In this document: piece after piece, positions 18,601 to 31,878 of the stretch
How the letters are laid out: each line of letters begins with the position of its first letter
Position numbering within the stretch: the stretch's first letter is position 1
DNA from: Chrysomallon squamiferum
Lineage: Eukaryota; Mollusca; Gastropoda; Neomphalida; Peltospiridae
Direction of reading: 5' to 3'
Length of the DNA: 64,000 nt
Assembly: GCA_012295275.1 (NCBI GenBank)
Contig: CM022670.1
Span: forward strand, 27,432,744 to 27,496,743
The notes under the pieces: generated by a model
Database searches by the model: none
Seen by the model: only the letters and a program-made list of their open reading frames with translations
Told to the model about the DNA's origin: nothing
Position numbers and translations under genes: made by a program

Positions 18601-21339
18601 ACTTATAATTCTCTGACATTAAAGATATTAAATAAAAGTCCTCATCAGTGTTTTGCTTTTGTGACTGAATTAGGTGAACAGAAATTATGTTTTGCTTTTT
18701 TGTTTTGTTTTTGCTTTTTCTTCTTTTCTTCTGCATAATGCAATGTATATTTTATATTTATTTCTGTTTGTTACAAGCAGCTAATTCAGAGTGGGTAATA
18801 TAAGCAATGTATTGAAGGTACATAAAATTCAGTATTTAATATAATTTCAAATGGATGTGATTTATGTTAGATCTTCTTATCTGTTATGACAGTTTCTTTG
18901 TGTTTTGTGCACAGGACAAATTGCTTGCACCTTGCTTGCATAATTACAATTAAAAACAAGTTAAAATAAACATTTGCTGAGCTACCGGTACTTGTAAATT
19001 TATACATTTGCAAATTTTGCGAATGAAGAAAATGTACATCATAATTATATATATTTATATAAAAGAACATCTAAATCTAACAGCAACTTATTGGTCAGTT
19101 ATTTCTAGGAATGTTTTGCATAGTAATACTTCACTTTCATATCTAATACATCAAACAACATTTATATATATATATGTATATATATAATTATGTAACAGAG
19201 ATGTAACATACATTACAAATTGGAAATTCTTATAGATTTCCTTTCAGATATCTAAGGAAATGTTGCTTTAAAAAGTTATATAATGTCAGATATGTATCGA
19301 AATATATTTAGGATAAGCCATCTGTACATGTTACATAGAGATTATAAGGAATAATTTAAAAAATTATGTTGTACATAAAGTTTTACACATATTGTTAACA
19401 CTTTTTAAATAACAGCATATTTTTGAAAGAACTATAAAGACTGAAATGATTTCTTTTATAAAAAATATTATTTTAAATTTATCTTTAAAGGTCATACAAA
19501 AATAAACTAAAAACAAAATAAAAAATAAAAAAGTAATCATAATTAGGGATATATATTTACTAAAAGTGAAATTCCACGTATGTTGTAATAATAGAAAACT
19601 TCAGATTAGTATAAGATAAAGAGTTAATAAATGCGACATCAGAACTGGACTTACACATAAAATAAATAAGCAAAAATGTAATGCCTGATAGTGAGGATGA
19701 GCCTGTTTCTGTCTTTACACATTATTATTTTCTTACTGCTGTGATTAATCAAACAATACCAAATAGGATAAAAAGTTTAGTCCAGTTATTATTACACAGC
19801 ATTTGTTTGCTGTTAAAGTTCCAAATTGGTAGTATTACTGTTAGACAGACATCAAACAGATATTTTTGATGTTTTTACTTTATTATTTAGTTAATTTTTG
19901 TTTTCTGTTTCAGATAAATATATTTTATAAATATATAATTATGTGCATGTTTTATGTATCTTTAATTTCTTTTGAAGAAAAAAAAAGAAAAGAAAAATAA
20001 TAATAAAACTAATATAAAGTTTAAAACTGCAGTTTTATTGAGGTTTTTTTTTTTGATAAGAAAAGAAGAAAATAAGGCAGTAATGTATTATTGGTGATGT
20101 TGCAGAAAGTATCTTACACTTTATTACTTAACTAAGTCTTTATTTTGCAAATTAAATAATAACACTGCACTGAGATAAATCTGCAAAAATGTAGCTGAAT
20201 GATAAATATTCCTGTGTTAGTTTTTCAGTTTTAACATCATGCAGTAGATGATATTTATTATTGTAATTCAGATTAAACATATAAAGAAAAAAATTAGAAT
20301 TACTACCACATTATTGTTAAAAAGAATCTTCTAGTTAATTTTCTTTGATAAATATAATTAACACACATGTTACACTACATTTAAGTGTTTTTGGTACATT
20401 ATACATGTAAAAACAATATCTATTTTAATATTTTTTAAAATACATTCCAAAAACTAATTAAACTAGAATGCATCAATAACCATTATCAAATGATTACCAA
20501 ATCATGAAACTACATATAAAAGATCCCAGAGTGCTGATATGTTCAGTCAAATGATTGAAGAATATGTAGCAACTGACTACAAAATTACAGGTCCACTTTG
20601 ATGATTTTTTGTACATTAAATTACATGACACGCCATACTTTGGTCATTGCTATTTTTTTTAACAACAGTCCTTAAGAGTTATTTATAAAGCTTTTTACTT
20701 AATAACATGCTCTTCCAGTCAGTGTTTATCTTCAAAAAACCATTAATAAATTTTCTGTAGAACAATTTAGCATTATTTTTTTTTTCCTCCATAAAACCTG
20801 TTTGACATTTCATTAATGCTATGAGACACCCCTGTGCCATTAACTCAGGATTTTATGGCTTGGTGGAAAGATACATTATGGTCACTGCTGTAATTGTTTA
20901 TTTAACTCTGGGGTCTGAATTATCTTTTGGAAAGTTCTTCACACCAAAACTAAATATTGTGTGTAACTTGGAGAATTATCTCCTGTTGAAACTGTGCCTA
21001 TAATATTATTGTTCTAAAATCATCACTAGAGGAAGTAAGTAAAGAATCCAGCATTATCTGATCATCCAGAGTGTATTTTTTAAAGTTATCCATTTTTTGA
21101 AGAAAAAAACTACATTATTGGATCCAGTTTTATTCCTTGTTGAATATGAGAATTCAGTAAGGATGTGGAATAATTCTATGTTGAAACTTGAAACCCATTG
21201 TTTGGTCCTGAGATCTGTTAAAACACCTTGCATAAAAGATCTGGAATTACCTCTTACTGAAATTGCTTTTAGAAAGACAGTACTGGTTCCTAAATGGTCA
21301 AATGTTGAAATTAATCTGATAATGTTGGATCCTAAGTAA
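15601..21339 (+). CDS. Tentative three-exon plus-strand gene, function unknown
   Basis: Three open segments fit one reading frame. 15601-15850 has an ATG, a hydrophobic segment at about residues 9-23, then a Ser/Thr-rich part, ending at a consensus donor (ACGA|GTAAGT) in phase 1. 18563-18673 lies between tttcaatag and TTAG|GTGAAC, phase 1 to phase 1. 21086-21339 follows tattttttaaag, phase 1, and ends in TAA. The joined product would be about 205 aa, a short possible membrane-anchored protein. It would be convergent with the SLC10 gene ending at 21582. I recognise no domain. The first segment overlaps the minus-strand candidate exon at 15546-15620, so not every model here can be right. The second segment is also phase-compatible with the TRAPPC13-like exon at 14054-14105. 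Confidence 0.22.
15890..15984 (+). promoter_or_regulatory. Probable promoter with CCAAT box
   Basis: Base composition is much richer in G+C than the surroundings, with several CG dinucleotides, a CCAAT box at 15912-15916 in the favoured context (tgaCCAATgag), and an AAAATGGCGGA motif (15982-15992) of the YY1 type that commonly overlaps start codons near a transcription start. It lies between minus-strand starts on the left and a plus-strand ATG on the right, so it may be bidirectional. Confidence 0.45.
15985..16005 (+). CDS. Candidate tiny first coding exon (MADAVPA)
   Basis: The ATG at 15985 has a strong Kozak context (gaaaATGGCG) and opens seven codons before a possible donor GCA|GTAATA at 16005/16006 in phase 0. 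Met-Ala-Asp starts in a GC-richer patch downstream of a CCAAT box are typical of housekeeping first exons. If unspliced, the frame runs into AT-rich sequence and stops after about 19 codons. I could not find a phase-0 partner exon. Confidence 0.25.
16010..18560. other. AT-rich noncoding stretch
   Basis: I see no gene. The stretch holds A/T runs, an (AC)n microsatellite at 16461-16481, a T run at 17239-17258 and a mixed A/AAT/AT tract at 18366-18428. A strong polypyrimidine-plus-AG signal at about 18112-18144 leads into only a very short open frame, so I do not call an exon there. Confidence 0.6.
18740..21080. other. AT-rich noncoding stretch with a SINE fragment
   Basis: Mostly A/T-biased sequence without a supportable exon. 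Open frames at 19681-19869 and 20821-21003 on the plus strand lack splice signals or homology that I can recognise. From about 20700 rightwards the sequence becomes less repetitive, which may reflect the 3' UTR of the minus-strand SLC10 gene. A SINE fragment lies at 20505-20560. Confidence 0.5.
20505..20560 (+). mobile_element. Fragment of tRNA-derived SINE (copy E)
   Basis: The word catataaaagatccc at 20513-20527 is the reverse complement of the gggatcttttata(t)g word found at 23279-23292 and matches the one at 25729-25743. Only a short part of the element is recognisable, in the SINE-sense orientation on the plus strand. Confidence 0.45.
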
Positions 21340-21532
21340 TCTCTGACAGTATGGGACACTGGAATATTCCACACTGAATGAATATAGGTTAATTAAGTCT
21401 GAATGGAACAGCAAGAGATAGTTATATTAGTTTTGGTTTTCAGTGCATTATTAACCAGTACATCACAGTCACTTGAATTAAATTGCCTGAGTATTTGAAT
21501 GTAGCTTTGCTGTTGATATTGTTGCATTATGT

Positions 21533-21538
21533 TTTATT
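21533..21538 (-). terminator. Candidate polyadenylation signal of the SLC10 gene
   Basis: The plus strand reads tttatt (AATAAA on the minus strand) 44 bases downstream of the stop codon at 21582-21584. A second copy lies at 21128-21133, which would give a longer 3' UTR. Choice between them needs transcript ends. Confidence 0.35.
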
Positions 21539-21581
21539 AGAAATACAAAAAAGGTTCTGAAACATCTAAATGTTATAATGG

Positions 21582-24500
21582 CTATAATACTGTGACTTTT
21601 TCATTGGGTCGATTTTCTTCCTCATCTGAGCCATCTGTAACAAACAGTGGAACTGACAGTGCTGCTATACCTGGTGGGTTTATAACACCTGCAACTACAC
21701 TGTAATCAGGACACTGTTTTTCACGTCTTCTTTCTATGAAGTTGTCTATCCATGACTTAATTTTTTGCAACAAGGCCAGGCAGACGTACAGTCCTGGCAT
21801 TGTAAACATTACCCACATTGGTATGGATGATGCCAAATCAGCATCTGGTTGTGGTAGAGAGAACCGCAGAGCTGCCAGAACGATCAGACAGTTGAAGCTT
21901 GAGGATTCCAGTGCAATTGACTTTATAAACCGAACCTTCTGGCGACAAGCTACAGCCAAAACGAAACCTGTCCCACTGCCACACAGAGGCAGCAGTATTG
22001 CTCCAAGTAAGGTATAGTTGTCAATCATTTCAAACACGTACATATTGATGTATACTCCAAGAGTGATAAAGAGAATTGTTGCTAGAAGCAGCAAGGGTTT
22101 GATAAGCCACATAAGAATTGCATCCGCAACAAAAGGTTTGAATCTGTTTATCACTAGTCCGAATGTATAAGCAAAGAAAGTGGATGCCAGCCATATTTCA
22201 AAATTGTAAATAGGAATGATTCGAGCAGCTCTTTCTTCAACACCCCTTTGAAAATACTGACCTAGAACAAATATCCATAAAGGTGCTGTGCCTGAAAATA
22301 GAAAATAAAATTTATTAGAAACAAACAGCATTTGAACATTTTGTTGTTACTGGTTTCATTATTAGCACTGCTGTCAGTGCTGCTCCTACCATTGTTATTG
22401 TTTAGATATAAAATGGACATTGGAAATCTTGGAACAGAAAAAAAAAAATAAAAATCATTTCATAATTTTTCAAAATGTTCAACAATTTAAGAAACTTAAG
22501 TATGTTTAAGATATAAAATATCCCATAATTATAACAGGAAATCCTGTGTTGCCATCCTGTAGACTTGATGTTGTCAGTTAATAGCTCTTGATATTCATGT
22601 CTTGAGGCTTGTCTGGATTGGAAGTAGCCTTTGGTCATATCAAAGAGTACTGAATTTGTGAGCCATTCCATCTTGAGTGCATACTTTGTCTCTAAATTTT
22701 TTATTTGAAACTTAGAACTTTTTTCATTTTATTGAGTGCCAGTCATTTGAGGTAAATGTAATTGATGCCATTGATACAATTGATGCTGTTAAAACCAGTG
22801 GATAATCACATGATTCTATACAACATGAAATAAAAGTTACTGCATATTCAATCTTTATTGCACTGTTAGGTGGAATGAGACTGACTGTCTTACACAAAGG
22901 TGTAATTATTTGCCAGACAGTGTAACTGTTAGGTTCTGAAATCAGCCGAGTATCAGAACCATTACTGAATGGCTCAAAGAAGAAATTAGTGTGTGGAAAT
23001 GAGACAGACATGCAAAGTACCACGATACCATGCAGGCAGGGACAAAAAAGAAATAATAAAAAAAATGAAGTTACCATGTTTTTGGTGTTATTATTATTTT
23101 TATTTATTAGTATTATTATTATTATTTTTAAGGTTAGAAAAATATAATTCAACTGATTAGGTTCCTGTTAATTTCATACATGCAGTTTTTTCTTTTAAAT
23201 GAAATTTAATTACATATTCTGTGATAGTTATTTACTGCCAAAGAGTGGACTCTCTCTTATTTTACTGTAAGCAGCAAGGGATCTTTTATATGTTCATGTA
23301 CTGCCTCTGAACCTTGGGAAGTATCTAGCTGAATCTAGACATCTGGCTAAGCATTAAGATTTTGATAACAAAATTAATTTCTGAAATACACTAGCCAAGG
23401 GCACAGTGTGACAGACAGTCTGCTGGGTTATTTATAAGAAAATGTTTATTTGCTAATTAGCATAATTATTACACTAGGAAACAATAGTCAGTTGTAGAAT
23501 CACCCATCTGGATCAATTTTAAACCTGTCAGTTTACTGTAATTTCAGTAATTAATGTGATAATGGACATTACTTAGCACTAATTGTGTATTAAACTCTTG
23601 ATAGAAGGAAAACAGCCCATAATAGGTAAATCATTTCCACGTTGCTATCAGCACTCACAGAGAGAATAAGACTATATTACACTCCATTACCTATAAGTGT
23701 GTTACTATAGCAATAATAGTATTCTTTATCAGTACTTGCTTTTGTCACTGAATGTCATTGCTTGTTTGTTCGGACAGTTATTTTGTCTTGTTGAATATAA
23801 ATGTCTGTGGTAAAGTGTGTCAGTGTTATTATGGACATTGTCTAGGTAACATTTGTCTGCTGGCAGTTAGGCCTCATCTTAAATGATAAATTTAAAAAAA
23901 AATAATAATAATAAACAAATAAATAATGAACTTAGATTTTTAGTGACCAAACAAAAATCTGAATATGAGCTTAAATTTTACATTTTAATGATTTTAAACA
24001 TCTTGTAAAGAAATGATAACTATCTTAATCATCATTGCTAATAACAGTTAATAAAGTTTTCATATCTGTCCAGTATTCCAAAATTTGTACCTGACTTCTG
24101 TTATTTAGTATTACTGCAGTTCTTTTTTAAGAAACGTGCATGGAATAAACATATACTAGTTAAAATAAGTAAATAAATTAAGAAGAATTTTTTTTTTAAA
24201 TTTATTGTTTATATTTAAGGCTTGTAAAGATTAGCATTACAAAAGATTGATTGACATTAATTTTATTAAACCATAATTACTGTTCTTGTTACCTTAATTT
24301 CCAGATTTAATTATTTTAAAAAGAATCTTCAAGGTTAATTTTAAATAGTTTGTGTTGAACTGAAACATTTGTTCTGTCAGGAATGAAGACCATCAGCAAC
24401 TATTAATCACAATGCATGAAAAAATATTTTGGTAATTAACTAGCATATATAAATAATTTTAACTTAAACATTTATTAACATGTATTTTTTTTATACTGTT

Positions 24501-26804
24501 TGGATTTTAGCCCACATATGTCTTTACTGTTCCTTTCTTACAGGATTAGAAAGTATTTTAAACAGAATGCTGATTTATTCAGTTGTTTCTTTGTTATCCT
24601 TATAGTTAATTTACCAATAGTTTTCATATCTTAAACTAAACATGTTTGATTGAATGTTAGTACCAGTTAATAATAAACGTCTTCAGTGTTAGCTTCAGAC
24701 ATTATTTAATCCAATGCAAAAATATATGTATGAAAAATTAATTACAAATATACATAAATACATATGTTGTGTTATTATTCCACTGCATAGGAGCAAAGAA
24801 AATATTTTTATTTAAAAATAAATTAAAAAGTAAGAAATTACTCGCACTTGTTTCAACTTTGAAGTTTTTGGGTGCATTTATGAAAAGGATGCTAAATGTT
24901 AATGTATTTTACCAGTACACATTTGTTAGCCTGTCACTGTATTTAAATGTTTTGTTTACTTTATTGATCATCTTTTGATTAGAATCTTGAATATGACTTG
25001 TATGTAATTCTCAGTGCAAAAAAAAAAAAAAAAAAAATTCTAACAGTGACACAATGAAATCTGAGTCTACTACAGCAGATGAAATAATAAAAAGTCCATC
25101 TATTTATTATTTTGCTTGTTACTTTTCTTTTGTCCCTAGTGAATAAGAAATTGAAGGCTATTTTTCCATTTTCATTTTTCTGCTATTCTTATGTTGGTGT
25201 GTCTGAATGTTCCAGCTGATTTGATTTATCCCTGGACATAATATGATGAGATGTCAATGTGAGTATAAAAACATGGCTGTAATGTTACTTCCTATTCTGA
25301 AGAATGCTTCTTTGCTGGTTTAAGTATTGAATGTCAGTGATCCAGTTCTCTCATGTGATAAACTTAACTTGATTGTCATCAGCTATCTGGTGCTCCGTAA
25401 AGCTGCCAGAGTTTTTAATATGCATCTGATGCAGACTGTAAATCCAAGTTCAGTCCAATAATCAGATATGTTATTCAGTGGCTTCATTGCAGTCTTTACA
25501 GTTAAACAGCTAGTAGGCTTGGCAGGCACAGTGTATCTGTATCAAGAATGATCTTTTTCTTCTTCTTCATATTATTATTATTATATCCCATGAGTTTTAG
25601 CTGCATTCTGTTTGTTCCTTGCTTTCATTCATTTTTCTATTCCTGTTTGAGATTATTTCCCATTCACCCTGGTTTCTTCAAATGGTTTATCAAGCCAAAC
25701 TATATGCTTTCCAATCTATGAATTAGTATATATAAAAGATCCCATGCTATAAACTGATAATAGAGGCTGATGAAATAGCAGCATTTCTCTCAATAAAGTA
25801 TGAAAACTACTGACATCTAATAATCATTAATAATAAAAATGACCTCAATTGTTTGTGTAAACAGAATATTCTTTCACTAATTTTTTCTTTTTCCCCTGGA
25901 GCAATGTTTTGTATGAAATTATATTTTTAAAAATTAATCATTCCATTTAAATATCTTAAGCAGAATAACATTAACTTTAATAGCTTCTGATCTTTTGTGC
26001 ATCAAAAACAATTTAAAATAATAAATAAATATTTTTAAATCTTTGATTCCTTCGCTTTCATTAACTGCTCCACAAATACCATTCTAAAGGATAAAAAAAT
26101 ATATATATATTGATTACATTAACTGATAATTTATTTTAAAAGTGAATGCTTTGGTGGTATCCTGATTTAATCAGTGACTTAGTTATGATTAGCTGCAAAG
26201 CAACACATTGTTAATATAAAAAATTCTGAACACTGAAAAGAATTTTATAAGCTGGAGTCGAAGAAACGTTGAGGCATGTGCCATGTCTAGCTCTATTTAG
26301 GCCTGATAATTTCAGTGCACTTCATCCAACATCCCTTTGAATAATTGAAGTCTGTAAATTAACTGGCACTTTGATGTTATTGATTTCTGGTCCCATGCGA
26401 GACTACGAGACAGATTTTTGCCCAGAATTCACTGGCCATTTTGTTGAAGATAGAACTCTTTCTTGTCATTCGAGTCAAATTTGTTTTCCCATTCTTAATG
26501 CTTGGGTTACAAATACATAGTAGAGACCAATTTCAGCTGATTGGCTTATCCAGTGTAAGAGTATATACAAGCATTTGTAAATGGCAGAACTCACGTACAA
26601 GAAATCTGTCACAAGTGATTAGTTAACATGTTAATATTGATGGCTCTGGATCACTGATTGTCCAGGGAGGCATTTTCTGAAATGTTTTGCTGTGTTCAGG
26701 CAAAAATTCTTTTTAATGTGTTTTAAATCTTTTTCAGTTAGTATTAAGAATATAAACAGTGTTAATGGATTATTTATTTATTTTTGTTTTTATTTTATTA
26801 CTGT

Positions 26805-26835
<31 letters not shown>

Positions 26836-29800
26836 GAGAGAATTTTTTTTTTATTCCATTATGTAGGTATATGAATCAGTAAATATGCCAAGCAAAATAT
26901 TTAAAGAAATTAAACTATTCATTTTTTTCTTTCTATGATAAAATAAAATTTTAATTAAAATGAAATAAAATGTGAATCAGAATTACCTTTATAAGGTATC
27001 TTATAACCAATTTAAAATAATATGTTTAAATAAAAATAAAAATGGAGTAAATTTTCTTCTTTACTTACCAAGCATTGCAACGATGCTGATCATATTCATT
27101 GTAAGACTCAGTGGAACATCGGCGTTGCCAATGACAACAGACACGTGTCCGAAGCCACCACCAGGCACACAGGCCACACACAACAAACCAAAACGCACAT
27201 CTTTGTCCACTGGCAGCATCATGGCCAGACCAAAAGCAACCTGCAATAAAATATATTTAATGTAATTTTAAATCAATTAAAAATATGTGAGCAAGAAATA
27301 TTTGAGTCATGTGCTGATAATTCAAAGATATTGAAAATCAAGGTTTTCCAAAATGGCTACTTCATTTTTTTTACGAGAATGGTAAACCTATACATTTTTA
27401 TGGAATTTGAAAACCTTTGTTTTTCAATCTCTCTGTTGAGAGTAAATAAAAAATGTAGATAAAATGTCACTGATCATACTTTTTTTTTTCTCAAATATCA
27501 AGGCTTTCAATATGAACAACATAAAATAGTAAAAATTAAAAAAACACAACAAAAAACAACAAATTACCCCCTTAATAATTCAAATGTTTATAAAATTGTA
27601 ATCTTATATTTAAACATTAAAACTACACTAGTCAAAATAAACATTTTAACAGCTGTATTTAAATTAGCATGTTACAAACTGTAGGTTAGTCTGAGAGTGC
27701 AGTTTTAAAATTGTTATTTTCCCTGGAGTATAAATTCTGTATATTAAAAAAACAAAAACAGAAACAACAACTTATGTAATAATATACACTGAATAAGATA
27801 CTCAATCACTGTAAACTGATTACTGAGTTTAAGTTTGTTTCAGAGACAAACATTTATCATCATTATATGTTTTGTTACAATATGGTGGGATTTTGTCAGA
27901 TGTACAGCCATTCTGATAACAGGGTTTTGTTCCGTCTTGTTTGCAAATCAATGAATAATAAATGCTGTGTCGATATCATTGTCCGCAAGTACATGTTTAA
28001 ATGCTTTAAAATGTTGTTTTGCTAATGTTTTTTTTTAATGCATTTTCATGGAATATGTTTAAGTGCTGGTAAATATTTGAGTTCATCAGTGTATAACTTT
28101 TTATGTATTTGTGTATTAGTACATGTTAAAGTTACATTCAATGCTTCAGTTATATTTGGAATTAATATATGGATTATTTTCAAGTGTATGTTGAATTTCT
28201 ATTTGAATTTAAGTTGTTACATTTATTGATCCGTGAATTTTAAAAACAAATTCATGAAGTACATATTAAACTAATTTTAAAAATTCATTGTTGTATTTAT
28301 CAGTTGCTTTATCTACAGGTTTTTCATATTAAGGTGCTGTTCAATGTTTCTGTTATGTTTATCACTGAAAACCTTTATCTGTTTTCATCCTGCAACTAAC
28401 ACCTACTGATATATTTGATGCAAGAGATATTATAACTTTCAGTGTGAGTATAATATACTGACAAACAACCTTTGTTCAAGTTAAATTTTTAAATGTTAAT
28501 TTAGTGAGCAAATGATTTTTGTATTGTGGGAGAGAGTATTGTGATGTGCAATATATAGATGTAACAAGATTTTAAAAACAACATGTATTTTAAAAAATTA
28601 TATAATGATTCAGGCAAGTAAACCTTGGTAGGTTTTGGTATATTATTATCATTATCTGTATCTCATTTGATATCAAGATATTGTGTTAGTGAAGTATTTC
28701 TATTTACATCATAGTTGGAAAATTACTAAAAATAAAAATTAGAAATAATAAAAAATTATTCAATGAGGCTGACCTCAAAGTCTTTCTTATTGTTTAACAT
28801 AAAACTATGTTTAACACGGATTCCCTTCTCTGAAAACTGAACCAAATGAACCTGCATATAAACAAATACATTTCAACCTTCATGTGAAGACCACCTGTTA
28901 AAAATGACCTTTTAGAAAATTCTTAGGTTGGCTTGTACTTCAAAGTGATAAGCACAGACTGTACTTGATAACCTTGTTCAACCCAGAAAACAATTGTTGT
29001 ATGAATATTTAATAATAAAATACACACGCCTATCACTGGTATTGAGTCTGATATTGTGATTGAAACAGTAAACAGAAACCAGGGAACAAATAAGAAGTAA
29101 TAAGACCAGATAACAGACATGTGATAATTTCATCCTGTTAACAGACATGTGATAATTTCATCCTGTTAACAGTTTCTGTGTCATATTATATATTTATATT
29201 CTGTATAGAAAAAGTGGGTAGATATTTATAACTGAATGTTATAAGAGCTGTAATGAAAACAGTAACTGTGTTCTATGAATAATTATTACGATTTACCTGA
29301 CCTAGAATGATAAAGCTATTACCAGTCTTCAAAGTAAATGAATAAAGCTTATTCCATTTCAGTGGATCAGTTAGTGACTTTACTTAATGACACTGGACCA
29401 CATTTCAGTTGTAATGGTTATTTTTCAAACATTAGCTTTGTATAATAATAATATGAAGAAGAAGAAACTATTCTCCATTGGTAATGGAACTTTTATATGG
29501 ATTATTTCCCCCACATAGTCAGAAAAAAATCTACTCTAATTGATAAACCATTAATGGAGCATTGGTTAGAAAAGAAAAAAGTTAACAGGTGTACTAGAGA
29601 GATTGATCCTGTGATATATAAAGCATTAGATCAATATTAACACAGGGAGCTACAGATCACTCGTTTCTTTCTTTTGGGGATTCAGTGACTGCTTCTCAGA
29701 ACTAAGCTCATCAGCTAAATGTCTGTTTTAAACTTTTCTTAACCCTTGACTGAACATTGCAACAGTTCCAGAAACAAGCTAATAAACAAAAGATGATGGC

Positions 29801-31844
29801 TCAAAGATAGAAAAACTCAGAAATGTTCTATGATTGTGTATAATACTCTGCTTTAATAGAACACATGGTGTTGCCATGCACCAGGATGTTTCTGAAATCA
29901 TTATAGACAAGTGCAAGTGAAGAGAACTTCAGTATAAACAGTTAGTTCCCATGCTGTCCATCACACATACTTAGTTAACATAGCACAGCACTAAGCCAGT
30001 TCCAGAAACTTTATAAAATAAACCTATAACAGTGCTTAGTGACAACAGTACAGGTTATCCTATTCAGTGATATATATAAATTATATATAACAACTGATAA
30101 GTAAATTAATTTTCTTATGTTCATTCTAGGGCATGTATTAATATTTCTGCATAATGTAAATATGACAGTTAAAAGAGTTAAATTTTATTGCTTTATTTGT
30201 GCTTCAAGTTTATGTACAGTACTATTGCTTGCCATAGACTGAATCTTTAAACTGGATTTGGTATTTTATGTTTACCTGGAGCAAAACCAATGCATGGCAC
30301 AAATTCTTGGAAATAATAATGATAAATATATATAAATGCATTAAATGAAAACAGTTTAATCACTTCAGTCTGCCCATTGATGCATTCACAGTGTCATATT
30401 GCTTAATATGTCTCAACTGTTTATTTTGAGTTGTTATTTTAAACAACTAAGCACTAAAGGACAAGATGATGTTAATCAGAGCAGTTTCAAATAATAAATT
30501 CAGATGTGGCTGACATTTCATTTGCTGTTGCTACAACAAGGATATCAAACAAGACAGCATGTCATTGATTTACTGAAATAGTCTTTTTTTTATCCCATCT
30601 TGTTTAACCCAATTTTTCCAATGTTAATTTTAGTTGATTGCTGTCTTTCACTTGTCAAATTACATTACCTTTTTATTGTCATTTAGAAAAGAGAAAATTA
30701 TAACAAATTTAATAAATTAGAATAATTTTCAAATGAGAAATAGAATTTGTTAGACAGCCAATTATTTACATATTATAAAAAGTTTTCTTTTAGTATGTGA
30801 ATATACTGACAGTCTAGACAAATAGAACATAATGACTGAACATACAAACCTACTGACAGTTTAAACAACTGAACTTTATGCTCAGATATATTTCAAAAGA
30901 ACAAGAACATATAAGCTTCAACATAGTTACAGCCTGGATAACATAACATTTTTTAACATTTTGACAATGAAGATAATGTGACATTTTGTTATTCATATTT
31001 TTTTAATTATTGCTAACAACCATCGACTGTGAGTCTGACCTAAATTCCAGGCTTTATTTCGTGTCATATTCCACCTAACATTAAGCCATAATTTCTTTAA
31101 AGCAAAATTCATTTTGAAATGAAGAGCCTATACTCTGATGATCATTAAACTATCCAACAAGTGCCTGGAAGCTGAACACCATTCTCGAAACCACTGTTTT
31201 CTCCTCAAACAACTTAGTGACATATTGGTACAAAATCAATGCTTCCCAAGACGTCATTATTATCAACTGATGGGCCTGAAGAATGAGCACTTGACTCAAC
31301 CCACATTGAAATGGCCACTTAATCCTTATTGCCCACGCAGATACATTTGCAAAAGGTGACTATTGCAAGAGTTTTAGGTCAAATCTGGCTGCAGCTAAAA
31401 CAGAAAGCAATCTTATTATTCAACTGATCTGTTTGAGTCTTGAATTGTACCAAAGGGATTGACTGAACATTTCTCATTCACTAGTATGTTCCCTGGAACC
31501 CTTCGGGGACTGATCTAACAGAAATAACCATTTGCTGACATTTGTAGGCAATCCCAGGCTGCACCCTGAAGAAAGTGTCCAATTAGAAACATGAAGAATT
31601 TTACTGATCTCTTTCACATTAGGCATTTCTTGTTGTATGTTTGTTTTTTTTTTTTTTTTTTGAGAACTTGTCTGTTAATTAATATCCATCTTTTTATTTT
31701 TCTTCTTGTGTTTTTTCTTTCTACTATACTAAATTATAAACTGATTTTTAAAGAGATTTGAGGCAAAAAAATAAGAACTGCTGACTGAAGTTAAATATTA
31801 TTATTATTATTACTGTTGTTACTACTGATTTATTATTATTATTA

Positions 31845-31878
<34 letters not shown>

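Larger units (their letters stand above)
22400..27060. other. SLC10 intron with SINE copies and unexplained open frames
   Basis: Intron between the last two SLC10 exons. It holds SINE copies at 23232-23310 and 25640-25890, an A run at 25019-25037, and a T run at about 26809-26835. Two minus-strand frames, at 22402-22671 and 22724-23152, have unusually protein-like parts but no splice sites or start I can defend. I see nothing else coding. Confidence 0.6.

Noticed and set aside
21054-21374. 106-codon minus-strand open frame downstream of the SLC10 stop
   Set aside because: It lies in the likely 3' UTR, is antisense to the tentative plus-strand exon, and I recognise no domain.
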